Below, piece by piece: positions 8,820-17,425 of a DNA stretch of 64,000 nucleotides (positions are counted from its first letter, which is position 1; every line of letters begins with the position of its first letter). The position numbers and the translations under genes were made by a program. This stretch comes from Mucilaginibacter sp. SG564 (GTDB lineage: Bacteria > Bacteroidota > Bacteroidia > Sphingobacteriales > Sphingobacteriaceae). Location: positions 62,001 through 126,000 of the forward strand of contig NZ_JABGNA010000013.1 of the NCBI RefSeq assembly GCF_013149275.1, in the 5' to 3' direction. The notes beneath the pieces are model-generated. The model made no database searches. It was not told the DNA's origin and worked only from the letters and a program-made list of their open reading frames with translations.

Positions 8820-9662
8820 TTATACTATTGCTGTTGAGGTTGTTAATTCTTTCCAGGTTTCCAGGTCGCCCTGAACAAAAGCTATCTTGTTATTTGCTGC
8901 ATTGTAGGCATCTTCACCCAAAAACAAATTAACTGGTGGGTTTTCGGCCTGCACAATAGCTATCATAGCATCTGCTGCTTTATCCGGATCTCCGGCTTGC
9001 TGCTGATTCAGTTCGTTTTGGTGCAGATCCTGCGAAGCGCGCACGTTTTGGTAAGCATTTATCTGGTGCTTTGGCACCACCAATGAACCTTCTGACAGAA
9101 AGTTGGTGCGGAAATAACCCGGTTGTACTATAGTTACCTTAATACCAAATGGCCTCACTTCCTCGGCTAATGACTCAGAAAAACCATTCACCGCGAACTT
9201 GGTAGCGCAATAGATACCAAAACCCGGGAAGCTACCCGTAAAGCCACCAATAGATGATATATTGAGAATATGACCCGATTGCTGTTGGCGCAGGTAAGGC
9301 AACGCTTTACGGATCACATTCAGGGAACCAAATACGTTTACATCAAAATTGTCGCGAGCTTCCTGATCGGTTAATTCTTCCAGGCCGCCAACCAAACCGT
9401 AACCCGCATTGTTCACCACCACATCGATCTTGCCAAACGTGCTGATCGTTTTTTCAATGGCTTCCTGTACACTTTCTTCGTTTTTGATATTCACGGCCAA
9501 CGGCAAAAACTGCTCGCTATGGGTGTCAACGGCTTTGCTCAGATCGCTCAGGTTTCTGGAGGTGGCAGCTACAGAGTAGCCTTCGTTTAATAATTTTTTT
9601 ACTAAGGAGAGTCCCAGTCCTTTGGAGGCTCCGGTTACAAACCAAACTTTTTTATTGCTCAT
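8820..9662 (-). CDS. Short-chain dehydrogenase/reductase (classical SDR)
   Basis: 280-residue NAD(P)-dependent oxidoreductase. The cofactor motif TGASKGLG lies at residues 10-17, NNAG near 86-89, and the catalytic Ser-Tyr-Lys set is in ISSIGG...YCATK near 137-160. An Arg in AATSRN after strand 2 suggests NADP preference (inference). It closely resembles the SDR at 10470-11306 in motifs and in its C-terminal NLFLGEDAYN segment, so the two are probably paralogues. Third of three SDRs in the operon; substrate unknown. Confidence 0.92.
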   Translation of the reverse strand: MSNKKVWFVTGASKGLGLSLVKKLLNEGYSVAATSRNLSDLSKAVDTHSEQFLPLAVNIKNEESVQEAIEKTISTFGKIDVVVNNAGYGLVGGLEELTDQEARDNFDVNVFGSLNVIRKALPYLRQQQSGHILNISSIGGFTGSFPGFGIYCATKFAVNGFSESLAEEVRPFGIKVTIVQPGYFRTNFLSEGSLVVPKHQINAYQNVRASQDLHQNELNQQQAGDPDKAADAMIAIVQAENPPVNLFLGEDAYNAANNKIAFVQGDLETWKELTTSTAIV

Positions 9663-9702
9663 TTTCTTGTTTTCTAATTGTTTAAAATATTACTGTTATT
9701 GC

Positions 9703-10434
9703 TTAACGGGTTTGCCCCAGCGGTCGTAATACCAGATCGTTAATAACCACATTGCCCGGCTGACTGATCGCATAGATCACCGCGTCGGCAATGGCTTCTT
9801 CATCCATTTTGGGCATGTTTTGCAGGTTACCATAGATGGCTTTGATCTTAGGGCTGGTAATATCATGCCCCAATTCAGATTGTGTAGCACCCGGGAAAAT
9901 AGTAGTTACTTTAATGGTTTGTGCTACTTCCTCACGCAGGCCTTCCATAATAGCCCGCACCGCGAATTTGGTACCCGAGTACACGCCAATTCCGGGAGAA
10001 GTTTTTAGGCCCCCTACCGATGAGGTTGACAGGATATGCCCTTGTCCGCGTTGCAACATGTGCGGCAGCACCGCGTTGATGCCATACAATACGCCCTTGA
10101 TGTTAATATCGATCATCCGGTCCCATTCTTCCACTTTTCCCTCATCAAAAAAGGAGATCGGCATCACACCGGCATTGTTCCACAGCACATCCACATGGCC
10201 AAATTTGTCAATAGCCTGCGCAATCAGATTATCCAGATCGGCACGTTTGCACACGTCTGTTACTACATACAGGGCGTTTTCCCCTAATTCGTTTACGAGC
10301 GTTTTCAGCTGATCTTCGCGACGGGCAGCCAAAACAACTTTGGCGCCCAGCTGTGCTAATTTGCGTGCCGCAGCTGCACCGATGCCACTGCTGGCACCGG
10401 TAATTACAATAACCTTATCTTTAATATTTTCCAT
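9703..10434 (-). CDS. Short-chain dehydrogenase/reductase (classical SDR)
   Basis: 243 residues with TGASSGIG at the N-terminus, NNAG near residue 88, and the catalytic Ser-Tyr-Lys in STSSVGG...YSGTK. This is a different subgroup from its two SDR neighbours: shorter, with FPGATQSEL after the active site as in the YdfG/serine dehydrogenase-like subgroup. It is the middle gene of the SDR operon, with about 35-40 bp on either side. Substrate unknown. Confidence 0.92.
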   Translation of the reverse strand: MENIKDKVIVITGASSGIGAAAARKLAQLGAKVVLAARREDQLKTLVNELGENALYVVTDVCKRADLDNLIAQAIDKFGHVDVLWNNAGVMPISFFDEGKVEEWDRMIDINIKGVLYGINAVLPHMLQRGQGHILSTSSVGGLKTSPGIGVYSGTKFAVRAIMEGLREEVAQTIKVTTIFPGATQSELGHDITSPKIKAIYGNLQNMPKMDEEAIADAVIYAISQPGNVVINDLVLRPLGQTR

Positions 10435-10469
10435 TGTTTTATAGGCAGATATAGGGCTTGCAGGTATTA

Positions 10470-11306
10470 TTAAAGATCAGTTGAGCAGGTGAGCTCCTCC
10501 CACTCGTGAACCTCTTTGTATAGCGAATCCAGTTTGGCTAAAGCCCGGTTGTAGGCATCGCCGCCCAAAAGCAAGTACAGCGGAGGATTTTCCATACCGG
10601 CAACTTTAATGATAGACGCGGCAGCTTTTTCGGGGTCACCGGCCTGCTCGCCATCCATTTTCAGGTATTTGGCATGTGTTTCCCGTACATCCACATAATC
10701 AGCTATCGGGTTTTCGGTGATGCTTAATGAATCAGGTGTCAGGAAACTGGTTCTGAAAGCACCCGGTGCAACTACCGTAACTTTAATACCGAGAGCTTTT
10801 ACATCAGCTGCCAATACTTCAGACAGACCGATCACCGCGTATTTGGCAGCACCATAAATGGCCCAGCCTGTTCCCGGAGCAATGCCGGCTATAGACGATA
10901 TATTGATGATATGACCTGAGCGTTGTTTACGCAGATAAGGCATTACAAACCTGATGACATTTAAGGTAGCGAATACATTTACGTCAAATGCTGTGCGGGT
11001 TTCTTTATCGGTCAGTTCTTCGATTGCGCCGCCGATGCCATAACCGGCATTGTTGATCACTACGTCTATCTGGCCAAAAGTTTCATGGGTATGCTGCAGG
11101 GCCAATGATACACTGGCTTCGTTCACCAGGTCGACTTGCAGCGGTAAAAAATTATTGTTGGTGTTGTTAACTGCTTTTATTAACTCATCCCTGTTTCTGG
11201 AGGTGGCGGCAACAAGCTGACCAGCATCCAGTAATTGTTTCACTAAACTGAGCCCAAATCCTTTGGAGGCGCCAGTGATAAACCATACTTTTTTGTTGTT
11301 GTCCAT
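10470..11306 (-). CDS. Short-chain dehydrogenase/reductase (classical SDR), first gene of operon
   Basis: 278 residues from the chosen ATG at 11306. A further ATG lies 8 codons upstream, but the -7 box at 11328-11335 would overlap it, and MDNNKKVWFITGASKG matches the paralogue at 8820-9662. Motifs: TGASKGFG, NNAGYG, and the catalytic ISSIAG...YGAAK. NAD(P)-dependent oxidoreductase of unknown substrate. As first gene behind a promoter with an upstream copy of the AraC-associated motif, it is probably controlled by the AraC protein encoded at 11709-12608. Confidence 0.92.
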   Translation of the reverse strand: MDNNKKVWFITGASKGFGLSLVKQLLDAGQLVAATSRNRDELIKAVNNTNNNFLPLQVDLVNEASVSLALQHTHETFGQIDVVINNAGYGIGGAIEELTDKETRTAFDVNVFATLNVIRFVMPYLRKQRSGHIINISSIAGIAPGTGWAIYGAAKYAVIGLSEVLAADVKALGIKVTVVAPGAFRTSFLTPDSLSITENPIADYVDVRETHAKYLKMDGEQAGDPEKAAASIIKVAGMENPPLYLLLGGDAYNRALAKLDSLYKEVHEWEELTCSTDL

Positions 11307-11327
11307 TTTTTGTTCTAATTGATAGAA

Positions 11328-11335
11328 CAAAGGTA
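11328..11335 (-). promoter_or_regulatory. Putative SDR operon promoter -7 box
   Basis: TACCTTTG on the minus strand, an exact TAnnTTTG match, 21 nt upstream of the SDR start codon. No TTTG stands at the expected -33 distance, which would fit a promoter needing an activator. Confidence 0.6.
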
Positions 11336-11371
11336 GGGTGACAGGCAGGCCTTGGCATTACGTCAATCAAA

Positions 11372-11394
11372 CCAATGGTTACGAAATTCAAACA
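11372..11394 (-). promoter_or_regulatory. Candidate AraC operator upstream of SDR operon
   Basis: Minus-strand core TGTTTGAATTTCGTAAC followed by CATTGG. It matches 20 of 23 positions with the site directly before the AraC gene start (12610-12632). Relative to the predicted SDR start of transcription it lies at about -50 to -72, a usual place for an AraC-type activator. Confidence 0.5.
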
Positions 11395-11568
11395 ATTTGA
11401 AATCTTCCCTGATATTTTGTTTTTGTTGTGAATGGGGAGATATAGCGCAGTTATAACAAATATAACGAATTGTGGTGATGAAAACAAATGGACTATAGTA
11501 ATTCGAAATAGTATATGGCAGATGACTCACGGCTTACGTTTCGCCGAAAGGAGAGTAAAAACTACGTG

Positions 11569-11657
11569 CGTCATTGCGAGCGCAGCGTGGCAATCCCCGA
11601 CTTACAGAGGCGCTCTGCATATTGGGGATTGCCACGTCGTTCCTCCTCGCAATGACG
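11569..11657. repeat. Palindromic repeat family 1
   Basis: Arms CGTCATTGCGAG and CTCGCAATGACG with inner GGCAATCCCC/GGGGATTGCC. Located between the AraC gene and the SDR operon. Confidence 0.9.
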
Positions 11658-11708
11658 CGCAGAAACAAGAGGCCTGTAAGCAAATTGATTCATTGCGCCG
11701 TCCTTTAC

Positions 11709-12608
11709 TTACACGTTCCTGAACGACGACGGCGTGAGTTGGGTTTGTTTCTTGAAAAAGTTATTGAAATGTGTAGGCTCTTCAAAACCCAGGCAATAGC
11801 CTATTTCGGATATGTTCCAGTCGGTGTGTTTGAGGAGTGATTTGGCTTCGCTGAGCAAACGCTCGGCAATATGGTCGGTAGTGGTTCTGCCGGTGGTTTC
11901 GCGGATGGCACGATTGAGGTGGTTTACATGTACCGACAGCTGCTGCGCGAAATCATTGGCTGAGCGCAGCGAAAACCTTTGTGCGGGGTTCTCTATCGGG
12001 AACTGACGCTCCAGCAGTTCGGTAAATACCGAAGTAATGCGGCTTTTGGCGTCGGCATGTTTGTATACGTTTTCTGATGGCTGCGTTTTGAGGGCGTAAT
12101 AGGCCATTTCGGTTACGTAATTGCGGATCAGGTCATATTTAAAATCGTATTCAGAACCTATTTCATCCAGCATTTTGGTGAATAAGCCGGTCACGTACCT
12201 GTCCTGATCGTCATTCAAATTATATACCGGCTTGGCACCCAGGGCAAACATCGGCAGTTCACTTAAGCCACCCCGGAACCGTTCGGTAAAGAAAGCTTCG
12301 GTGAAGATGCAGAAGAAACCCGTACGGTCATCAGACAGATGCTCAAAAGTATAAGGCACATGCGGACTAAAAAACAGCAGCGAAGTGCCCGTCAGTGTAA
12401 TGCTTTTATCGGCATAATGGATAATGTTATCGCCGCGCATCAAACTCACCTTATAAAAGCTCCTGCGGCTGTAAGTAACCGGCTTGGCGTTGGGGCCAAT
12501 ACAGTCCTCAATCCTGAAAACGTTAAAGTGACCGATGTTCTGCTGCAGGTTATTGGGCAGCCAGTCAAATTTATTCTTGTAAAACTCTTCGAGTGTTTCT
12601 GTTGCCAT
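11709..12608 (-). CDS. AraC-family transcriptional regulator
   Basis: 299 residues from ATG 12608. An N-terminal cupin-like sensor region (residues 1 to about 180) is followed by a C-terminal double helix-turn-helix (about 190-299) with FAQQLSVHVNHLNRAIRETTGRT and the second-helix signature NISEIGYCLGFEEPTHFNNFFKK. It probably senses a small molecule and controls the downstream SDR operon. The start is decided by a TTTG-N19-TAACTTTG promoter that ends 3 nt before this ATG, so an alternative ATG 11 codons upstream would lie in the promoter and the transcript may be leaderless. The shared 23-bp motif overlaps this promoter, which suggests autoregulation. Confidence 0.93.
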   Translation of the reverse strand: MATETLEEFYKNKFDWLPNNLQQNIGHFNVFRIEDCIGPNAKPVTYSRRSFYKVSLMRGDNIIHYADKSITLTGTSLLFFSPHVPYTFEHLSDDRTGFFCIFTEAFFTERFRGGLSELPMFALGAKPVYNLNDDQDRYVTGLFTKMLDEIGSEYDFKYDLIRNYVTEMAYYALKTQPSENVYKHADAKSRITSVFTELLERQFPIENPAQRFSLRSANDFAQQLSVHVNHLNRAIRETTGRTTTDHIAERLLSEAKSLLKHTDWNISEIGYCLGFEEPTHFNNFFKKQTQLTPSSFRNV

Positions 12609-12609
12609 A

Positions 12610-12642
12610 CCCAAAGTTACAAAATTCAAACACAGGCACAAA
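12610..12642 (-). promoter_or_regulatory. AraC gene promoter with overlapping operator-like motif
   Basis: TTTG, 19 nt, TAACTTTG: an exact Bacteroidota promoter on the minus strand, ending 3 nt before the ATG. The 23-bp motif shared with the SDR promoter (12610-12632) covers the -7 box, a position suited to self-repression. Confidence 0.6.
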
Positions 12643-12677
12643 TCAGCATTGTCTACAAAAGGTCATTTTGACCCTGT

Positions 12678-12768
12678 ATTTTAACAAATTTTAACACTTT
12701 TTGAGCCGTTTTTGCTCCAAACTCATTCAAAAACCCTTCGTTTTAATCCATTTTAACAAATTTTAACA
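12678..12768. repeat. Pair of direct 19-bp repeats
   Basis: ATTTTAACAAATTTTAACA occurs at 12678-12696 and again, identical, at 12750-12768. Each copy is itself a double TTTTAACA. The pair lies upstream of the AraC promoter and could be a second regulator's operator. Confidence 0.6.
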
Positions 12769-12980
12769 TGGTTTTAGTTAGTTATTGATGAGTTTGGAAT
12801 AGGGTCAGGATATTTTAGAGATTACAGCATGAGGAAGACTTACTTGTTTGCGAAACCCCTTCCTCCCCTTCCCGAGGGAAGTAATCGCACGGGCTGTTGC
12901 CTTGCCGGATCAATTTTGCTTGCGCTCTTTTGCAACCACAGGTGTTGGGAAGACGTAAAAAAAGCGGTGGGCAGTGCGAT

Positions 12981-13073
12981 TCCCCTCTTGAGAGGGGTGG
13001 AGGGGTGTGTTCTTCCGCTTCATGAACACACCCCTGCTACTACACAATTCACTGCGCCCCCTCTCAAGAGGGG
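12981..13073. repeat. Compound palindromic repeat (family 5-like)
   Basis: Outer arms contain CCCCTCTTGAGAGGGG and its counterpart CCCTCTCAAGAGGGG; inner arms GGGGTGTGTTC and GAACACACCCC face each other across a short loop. It resembles the CCTCTCC...GGAGAGG elements at 19300 and 56611. Confidence 0.75.
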
Positions 13074-13141
13074 AACTTAACAAAATATTTTCTTCAACTT
13101 TGTGCTCCTTTGCAAACGAGCGCAAGTAAGTAACGCACAAA

Positions 13142-13170
13142 AAAAGAGACGCATGTGATGCGTCTCTACA
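13142..13170 (-). terminator. Intrinsic terminator of the pentose-phosphate operon
   Basis: A 10-bp perfect stem AGAGACGCAT/ATGCGTCTCT with a 3-nt loop is followed on the minus strand by seven Ts, about 55 nt after the pgl stop. This marks the 3' end of the long operon. Confidence 0.85.
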
Positions 13171-13221
13171 GTATTTTTTAATCCGGGAAATCCCTTAATC
13201 TATCAAATCGGGGTTCAGGTA

Positions 13222-13953
13222 TTACTCCTGCTCTTCCAGATTGGCCGCGGCGGCTTCGTCTAAAAACCATAGGGTTTCGCCGGCAATGGAATCGATCAGC
13301 TGTGCTGGATATTCTTCAATATCCTCGTCATCTTCCAGTACATGGTGTACCGCGATGGCTTTACCTTCGCCATAAACCAGGAACGCGATATGACGGCCTT
13401 CGTTGATCAACGGAGCATTCAGTGTAATGCGCCATACCTGCTGATCTTCCAGCCAAACTTCTTTTACGCCCACTTTGGTATCATGCAATACCGGTGTGTG
13501 CGGGAACAAGGAAGCCGTGTGCGAGTTATCGCCAAGACCAAGCAGTACCAGGTCAAAACTTGGCTCATCTTCATCAAAAAAGGTGCTGATCAGGTTCCAG
13601 TATTTGGCCGCCGCTTCTGCAGGTTCAAAGGTAGTATCAACAGCAAATACATTGGCCGGACTAATCAGCAAAGGCTCAAACAAGGCTTTTTTAGCCATCA
13701 GGTAATTGCTGTCCTTATGATCCTGCGGTACGTTACGCTCATCGCCAAAAAAGAAAAATACTTTTTCCCAGTCCAGCTGGTCGGCGTAGGATGTAGATGC
13801 CAGCAGCTCATACAATTTTTTTGGTGAACTGCCGCCCGACAGGGCTACGGTAAACCTGCCTCTTTCGGTGATGGACTCGTTACCTATTTTAACAAAATAA
13901 TCTGCCAACCCGGTTAGTACCTCATCAGCAGTATTAAAAATATTTAATTTCAT
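13222..13953 (-). CDS. pgl: 6-phosphogluconolactonase
   Basis: Hydrolyses 6-phosphogluconolactone to 6-phosphogluconate in the oxidative pentose-phosphate pathway. 243 residues, normal for the family. Visible motifs: LSGGSSPKKLYELL (phosphate loop, about 40-53), FFGDERNVPQDHKDSNY (about 68-84) and LGLGDNSHTASLFPHTP (about 138-154), where the usual form is GEDGHTASLFP; the His is kept. The C-terminus carries a short acidic tail. It is the last gene of the operon, behind zwf; the gap to zwf is filled by a palindromic repeat. Function is secure from the motifs plus the neighbours zwf and gnd. Confidence 0.95.
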   Translation of the reverse strand: MKLNIFNTADEVLTGLADYFVKIGNESITERGRFTVALSGGSSPKKLYELLASTSYADQLDWEKVFFFFGDERNVPQDHKDSNYLMAKKALFEPLLISPANVFAVDTTFEPAEAAAKYWNLISTFFDEDEPSFDLVLLGLGDNSHTASLFPHTPVLHDTKVGVKEVWLEDQQVWRITLNAPLINEGRHIAFLVYGEGKAIAVHHVLEDDEDIEEYPAQLIDSIAGETLWFLDEAAAANLEEQE

Positions 13954-14033
13954 TATTAGTGCATTAATAGTGTTGAGACCTAATCATTAAGTCTTTATGA
14001 CTATGAATTTTAGACTTATATTAAAGAAAACTA

Positions 14034-14152
14034 TGTCATTTCGAACGAGGTACGAGGAGAAATCTTATACGTTATGCTATCATTTACAGCATTGAGCAAA
14101 AGATTTCTCCTCACCCCATCACACTATCCATCTCTGTTCGTTCGAAATGACA
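14034..14152. repeat. Palindromic repeat family 2
   Basis: Starts TGTCATTTCGAACGAGG, then GGAGAAATCTT, and ends with the inverted AGATTTCTCC...TTCGAAATGACA. Occupies the zwf-pgl spacer. Other copies at 40890 and 61352. Confidence 0.9.
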
Positions 14153-14183
14153 TTTAGAGTTTTTATCTGAAACTCCTGTTTTA

Positions 14184-15701
14184 TTAACTTTTCTTCCCAT
14201 TTACCGGCAGGGTGAACCAGGTAAATCCGTCGCGGGCAATTAATGCTTCGGCGGCTTCCGGTCCCCATGAATCGGCAGAATAGTTAGGGAAATTCAGGCT
14301 CTTTTTATTTTGCCAGGTGCTCAGGATCGGCATAACCAGCTCCCATGCAGCTTCTACCTGGTCGCCACGCATAAACAGGGTTTGATCGCCCAGCATGGTA
14401 TCCAGTATCAGTGTTTCATAAGCTTCGGGGGCCTGGTTGGTATAGGTACCTTTGTAATCAAATACCATATCAACGGCGTTCAGCACCATATCAATACCCG
14501 GGCGTTTGGCCTGCACCTGTAAACGAATGCTCATTTCGGGCTGTATGCTGATGATGAGCCTGTTTTGCTGCCAGCTTTCGGCGGCTTCGGTCGGGAATAT
14601 CAGGTGAGGCACATCCTTAAACTGGATGGTAATAACCGATGACGGCTGGTGCAATCTTTTACCTGTACGTAAATAGAACGGAACACCCTGCCAACGCCAG
14701 TTATCAATAAAGAATTTGATGGCTGCAAAAGTTTCGGTATTTGATTCCGGGTTTACTTTTGGTTCTTCGCGGTAGCCGGGAACTTCCTTCCCTTTCATCC
14801 AGCCGCTGCCGTACTGGCCCCTAACGGCCGAGTTACGTACATCCTCCGGGCTAAACTTGCGCATAGCCTTTAATACGTCAACCTTACGGTCACGCACTTC
14901 GTCGGCGCTAAAGCTAACCGGTGGTTCCATAGCTATGTGGCAAAGTAATTGCAACAAGTGGTTCTGGATCATATCGCGCATAGCGCCCGATCCGTCATAA
15001 TAATCACCACGTTCTTCCACACCCAGTTGCTCGGTAACCGAGATCTGTACGTGCTCAATATAATTACGGTTCCACAGCGGCTCCATGATGGAGTTGGCAA
15101 AGCGGAAAGCCATAATGTTCTGAACGGTTTCTTTACCCAGGTAATGGTCGATACGGTAGATCTGTGATTCATCAAAAATGCCCGACAACAGCTTGTTCAG
15201 CTCTTTAGCGGTTTCCAGATCGTGCCCAAATGGTTTCTCGATGATGATCCGTACGCGTTTTTTATCGTCGGCCAGTTTGGCTTTTGATATGTTCGAGGCG
15301 ATGATCGGGAAGAAGTTTGGCGCTACAGCCAGGTAAAATATAACGTTGGCTTTAGCTTTCCAGTCGGTGTTATGTTTCTCGATGCGTTTGCCAAACTCTT
15401 TGTAAGTTTCAAAATCGTTAGCATCCGATACCTGATAATAAATGTTTGCCTGGAACTCGGCCCATTTTTTCTCGTCAACTTTGCCGCTGCGCGAAAACTG
15501 GTTGATATCGTTATGCAGGTTCTCGCGGAATTGCTCGTCGGTAAGTTTGGTACGACCGGTACCTATAATGGAATATTGTTTTGGCAGCCATCCATCTAAA
15601 AATAGATTATACAGGGCCGGCGCAATTTTCCGTGAATTTAAATCCCCCGTGCCACCAAAAATGATGAATATAGTAGGATCTGATTTAGTTTGTGTGCTCA
15701 T
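14184..15701 (-). CDS. zwf: Glucose-6-phosphate 1-dehydrogenase
   Basis: Oxidises glucose-6-phosphate to 6-phosphogluconolactone with reduction of NADP; entry step of the oxidative pentose-phosphate pathway. 505 residues from MSTQTKSD at 15701; an in-frame ATG seven codons earlier lies at the edge of a repeat array and is less likely. The Rossmann loop reads IFGGTGDLNSRKI (about 14-26) and the active site YRIDHYLGKETVQN (about 185-198). Full length with no lesions. A 7-nt-period inverted array starts 12 nt before the start codon and fills the gap to gnd. Confidence 0.97.
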   Translation of the reverse strand: MSTQTKSDPTIFIIFGGTGDLNSRKIAPALYNLFLDGWLPKQYSIIGTGRTKLTDEQFRENLHNDINQFSRSGKVDEKKWAEFQANIYYQVSDANDFETYKEFGKRIEKHNTDWKAKANVIFYLAVAPNFFPIIASNISKAKLADDKKRVRIIIEKPFGHDLETAKELNKLLSGIFDESQIYRIDHYLGKETVQNIMAFRFANSIMEPLWNRNYIEHVQISVTEQLGVEERGDYYDGSGAMRDMIQNHLLQLLCHIAMEPPVSFSADEVRDRKVDVLKAMRKFSPEDVRNSAVRGQYGSGWMKGKEVPGYREEPKVNPESNTETFAAIKFFIDNWRWQGVPFYLRTGKRLHQPSSVITIQFKDVPHLIFPTEAAESWQQNRLIISIQPEMSIRLQVQAKRPGIDMVLNAVDMVFDYKGTYTNQAPEAYETLILDTMLGDQTLFMRGDQVEAAWELVMPILSTWQNKKSLNFPNYSADSWGPEAAEALIARDGFTWFTLPVNGKKS

Positions 15702-15713
15702 TGCTTTTTTATT

Positions 15714-15836
15714 TAGAAGCAAGAATTAAGAGTCAGGAAACAAGATAACAACAATAAAAATTATTATGCTGATTTTTTCTTGATTCTTATCTCTTGATTC
15801 TTGACTCTTATTTCTTGATTCTTATCTCTTGATACT
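15714..15836. repeat. 7-nt-period inverted array (gnd-zwf spacer)
   Basis: The right arm (15779-15836) is a tandem run of 7-mers alternating TCTTGAT, TCTTATC, TCTTGAC and TCTTATT. The left arm (15715-15747) is the inverted complement of about four units. A transcript would fold into a long hairpin immediately before zwf. Confidence 0.8.
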
Positions 15837-15839
15837 AAT

Positions 15840-17261
15840 TCACTCCGCTGCCCATTGTGTGTGGAAGGTGCCTTCTTTGCCGATCAGCTCGTAGGTGTGC
15901 GCGCCGAAATAGTCGCGCTGAGCCTGGATCAGGTTGGATGGCATCCGCGCACTGCGGAAAGCGTCAAAGTAACTTAATGATGCGGCGTAAGCTGGTGCAG
16001 CTACTCCGGCAGCAATAGTTTTTGACAATACTTTTCTGATGCCCGGCACCACGCTTTCTACAATCGACTGTACGTTTGAATCTAACAGCAGGTGTTCCAG
16101 TTTGGCATCTTTTTCGTAAGCTTTGAAAATATCGTTCAGGAATTTTGAACGGATGATACAGCCGCCTCTCCAGATCTTGGCAATCTCGCCCAGGTGCAGG
16201 TCATAGTTATACTCTGCCGACGCGTTCGACAGCAAATGCATGCCTTGCGCGTAGCTGATGATCATGGTGAAATAGAAGGCCTGCTCCAAAGCTGCTACCA
16301 GTTCGGCTTTATCAGCATCCAATACAATTGGGTCTTTGGCGTACAATGCAGCCGCTTTTTCGCGCAGTTGTTTGTATTTTGACAGGTCGCGCATAGACAC
16401 CGCGGTATCTACCGTAGGGATAGGGGCCTGCAGGTCCATAGCCACTTGCGATGTCCATTTACCGGTACCTTTAGCACGGGCCTCGTCCTTAATATCATCC
16501 AACAATAAATGATCGGTGCCCGGAGCTTTGAATTTGAAAATATCCTTGGTGATATCCAGCAGGAATGATTGCAGACGACCTTCGTTCCACTCGGCGAAAA
16601 TTTTACCGATCTCGTCGTTATCCAGTTTCAAGCCTTTTTTCAGGATCTCGTAGGTTTCGGCAATCAGTTGCATAATACCGTACTCGATACCGTTGTGTAC
16701 CATTTTCACAAAGTGACCAGATGCACCCGGGCCAATATAGGTTACGCAAGGTACGCCATCAACTTTGGCGGCAATGGCCTCAAAAATAGGCTTCATTACG
16801 TTGTAGGCATCTTTATCGCCACCCGGCATCATGCTCGGGCCACGGCGTGCGCCTTCTTCGCCACCAGAAACACCCATGCCAAAGAAATGCAGGCCAATGG
16901 CTTCCAGTTCTTCTACACGGCGGTTGGTATCGGTAAAGTGCGAGTTACCACCGTCGATCAATATATCGCCTTTCTCCAATAGCGGAGTCAGTTCTTCAAT
17001 TACGCTATCCACAATTTTACCGGCCGGTACCAGCATCATGATGGCACGCGGCGTGGTTAAACTCTGGATAAATTCTTTTACATCGCTAAAACCTTTAGCG
17101 GCACGGTCGCCGGCTTCTTCGTTCAGTGATGCTACTTTGGTGGTATCTTTATCATGCCCGGCTACTGCAAAACCGTGGTCGGCCATGTTTAGCAGCAAGC
17201 TGCGGCCCATAACACCCAGGCCTATCATACCGAAAGCATATTTATTGTCTGTTGCGCTCAT
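15840..17261 (-). CDS. gnd: 6-phosphogluconate dehydrogenase, decarboxylating
   Basis: Converts 6-phosphogluconate to ribulose-5-phosphate and CO2 with reduction of NADP or NAD. 473 residues, the usual long form. Motifs: GLGVMGRSLLLNMADHG (cofactor binding, about 14-30), GGNSHFTDTNRR (about 103-114), GMGVSGGEEGARRGPSMMPGG (about 127-147) and FVKMVHNGIEYG with the catalytic Lys and His-Asn pair (about 184-195). An 8-nt-period array begins 4 nt before its start codon. It lies in the pentose-phosphate operon between the HAD gene and zwf. Confidence 0.97.
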   Translation of the reverse strand: MSATDNKYAFGMIGLGVMGRSLLLNMADHGFAVAGHDKDTTKVASLNEEAGDRAAKGFSDVKEFIQSLTTPRAIMMLVPAGKIVDSVIEELTPLLEKGDILIDGGNSHFTDTNRRVEELEAIGLHFFGMGVSGGEEGARRGPSMMPGGDKDAYNVMKPIFEAIAAKVDGVPCVTYIGPGASGHFVKMVHNGIEYGIMQLIAETYEILKKGLKLDNDEIGKIFAEWNEGRLQSFLLDITKDIFKFKAPGTDHLLLDDIKDEARAKGTGKWTSQVAMDLQAPIPTVDTAVSMRDLSKYKQLREKAAALYAKDPIVLDADKAELVAALEQAFYFTMIISYAQGMHLLSNASAEYNYDLHLGEIAKIWRGGCIIRSKFLNDIFKAYEKDAKLEHLLLDSNVQSIVESVVPGIRKVLSKTIAAGVAAPAYAASLSYFDAFRSARMPSNLIQAQRDYFGAHTYELIGKEGTFHTQWAAE

Positions 17262-17265
17262 CTTT

Positions 17266-17425
17266 AATGGTTCATTAGTTTATTTGTTCATTAGTTCATT
17301 GGTACTTGTTTAATGGTTCATTAGTTTATTTGTTGGCTCATTAGTTTATTGATCATTGGGCTTTTCCAATGATCATTATTAAACTATTCACCAATGAACT
17401 AATGAACCACTGAACTAATGAACGT
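17266..17425. repeat. 8-nt-period inverted array (HAD-gnd spacer)
   Basis: Tandem 8-mers of the form TT(C/T)ATT(A/T/G)G, mostly TTCATTAG, TTTATTTG and TTCATTGG, face an inverted run CCAATGAAC/TAATGAACC. The HAD-phosphatase gene ends inside it: its last codons GTT CAT TAG are repeat sequence. Confidence 0.8.

Larger units (their letters stand above)
11307..11708. other. Intergenic region: SDR operon promoter, AraC-type site and repeat
   Basis: 402 bp with no gene. It holds the SDR promoter box (11328-11335), a 23-bp motif shared with the AraC gene (11372-11394), a palindromic repeat (11569-11657), and the tail of the spacer after the AraC stop. Confidence 0.7.
12643..13141. other. Intergenic region with direct repeats and a compound palindrome
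   Basis: About 500 bp without a convincing gene. It holds two copies of an AT-rich 19-mer (12678 and 12750) and a compound inverted repeat (12981-13073). Short frames here translate the repeat and are not credible. Confidence 0.6.

Noticed and set aside
12829..13140. Short open frames on both strands in the AraC-pgl gap
   Set aside because: They are translations of the compound palindrome; the same sequence is open on both strands, as expected for an inverted repeat.
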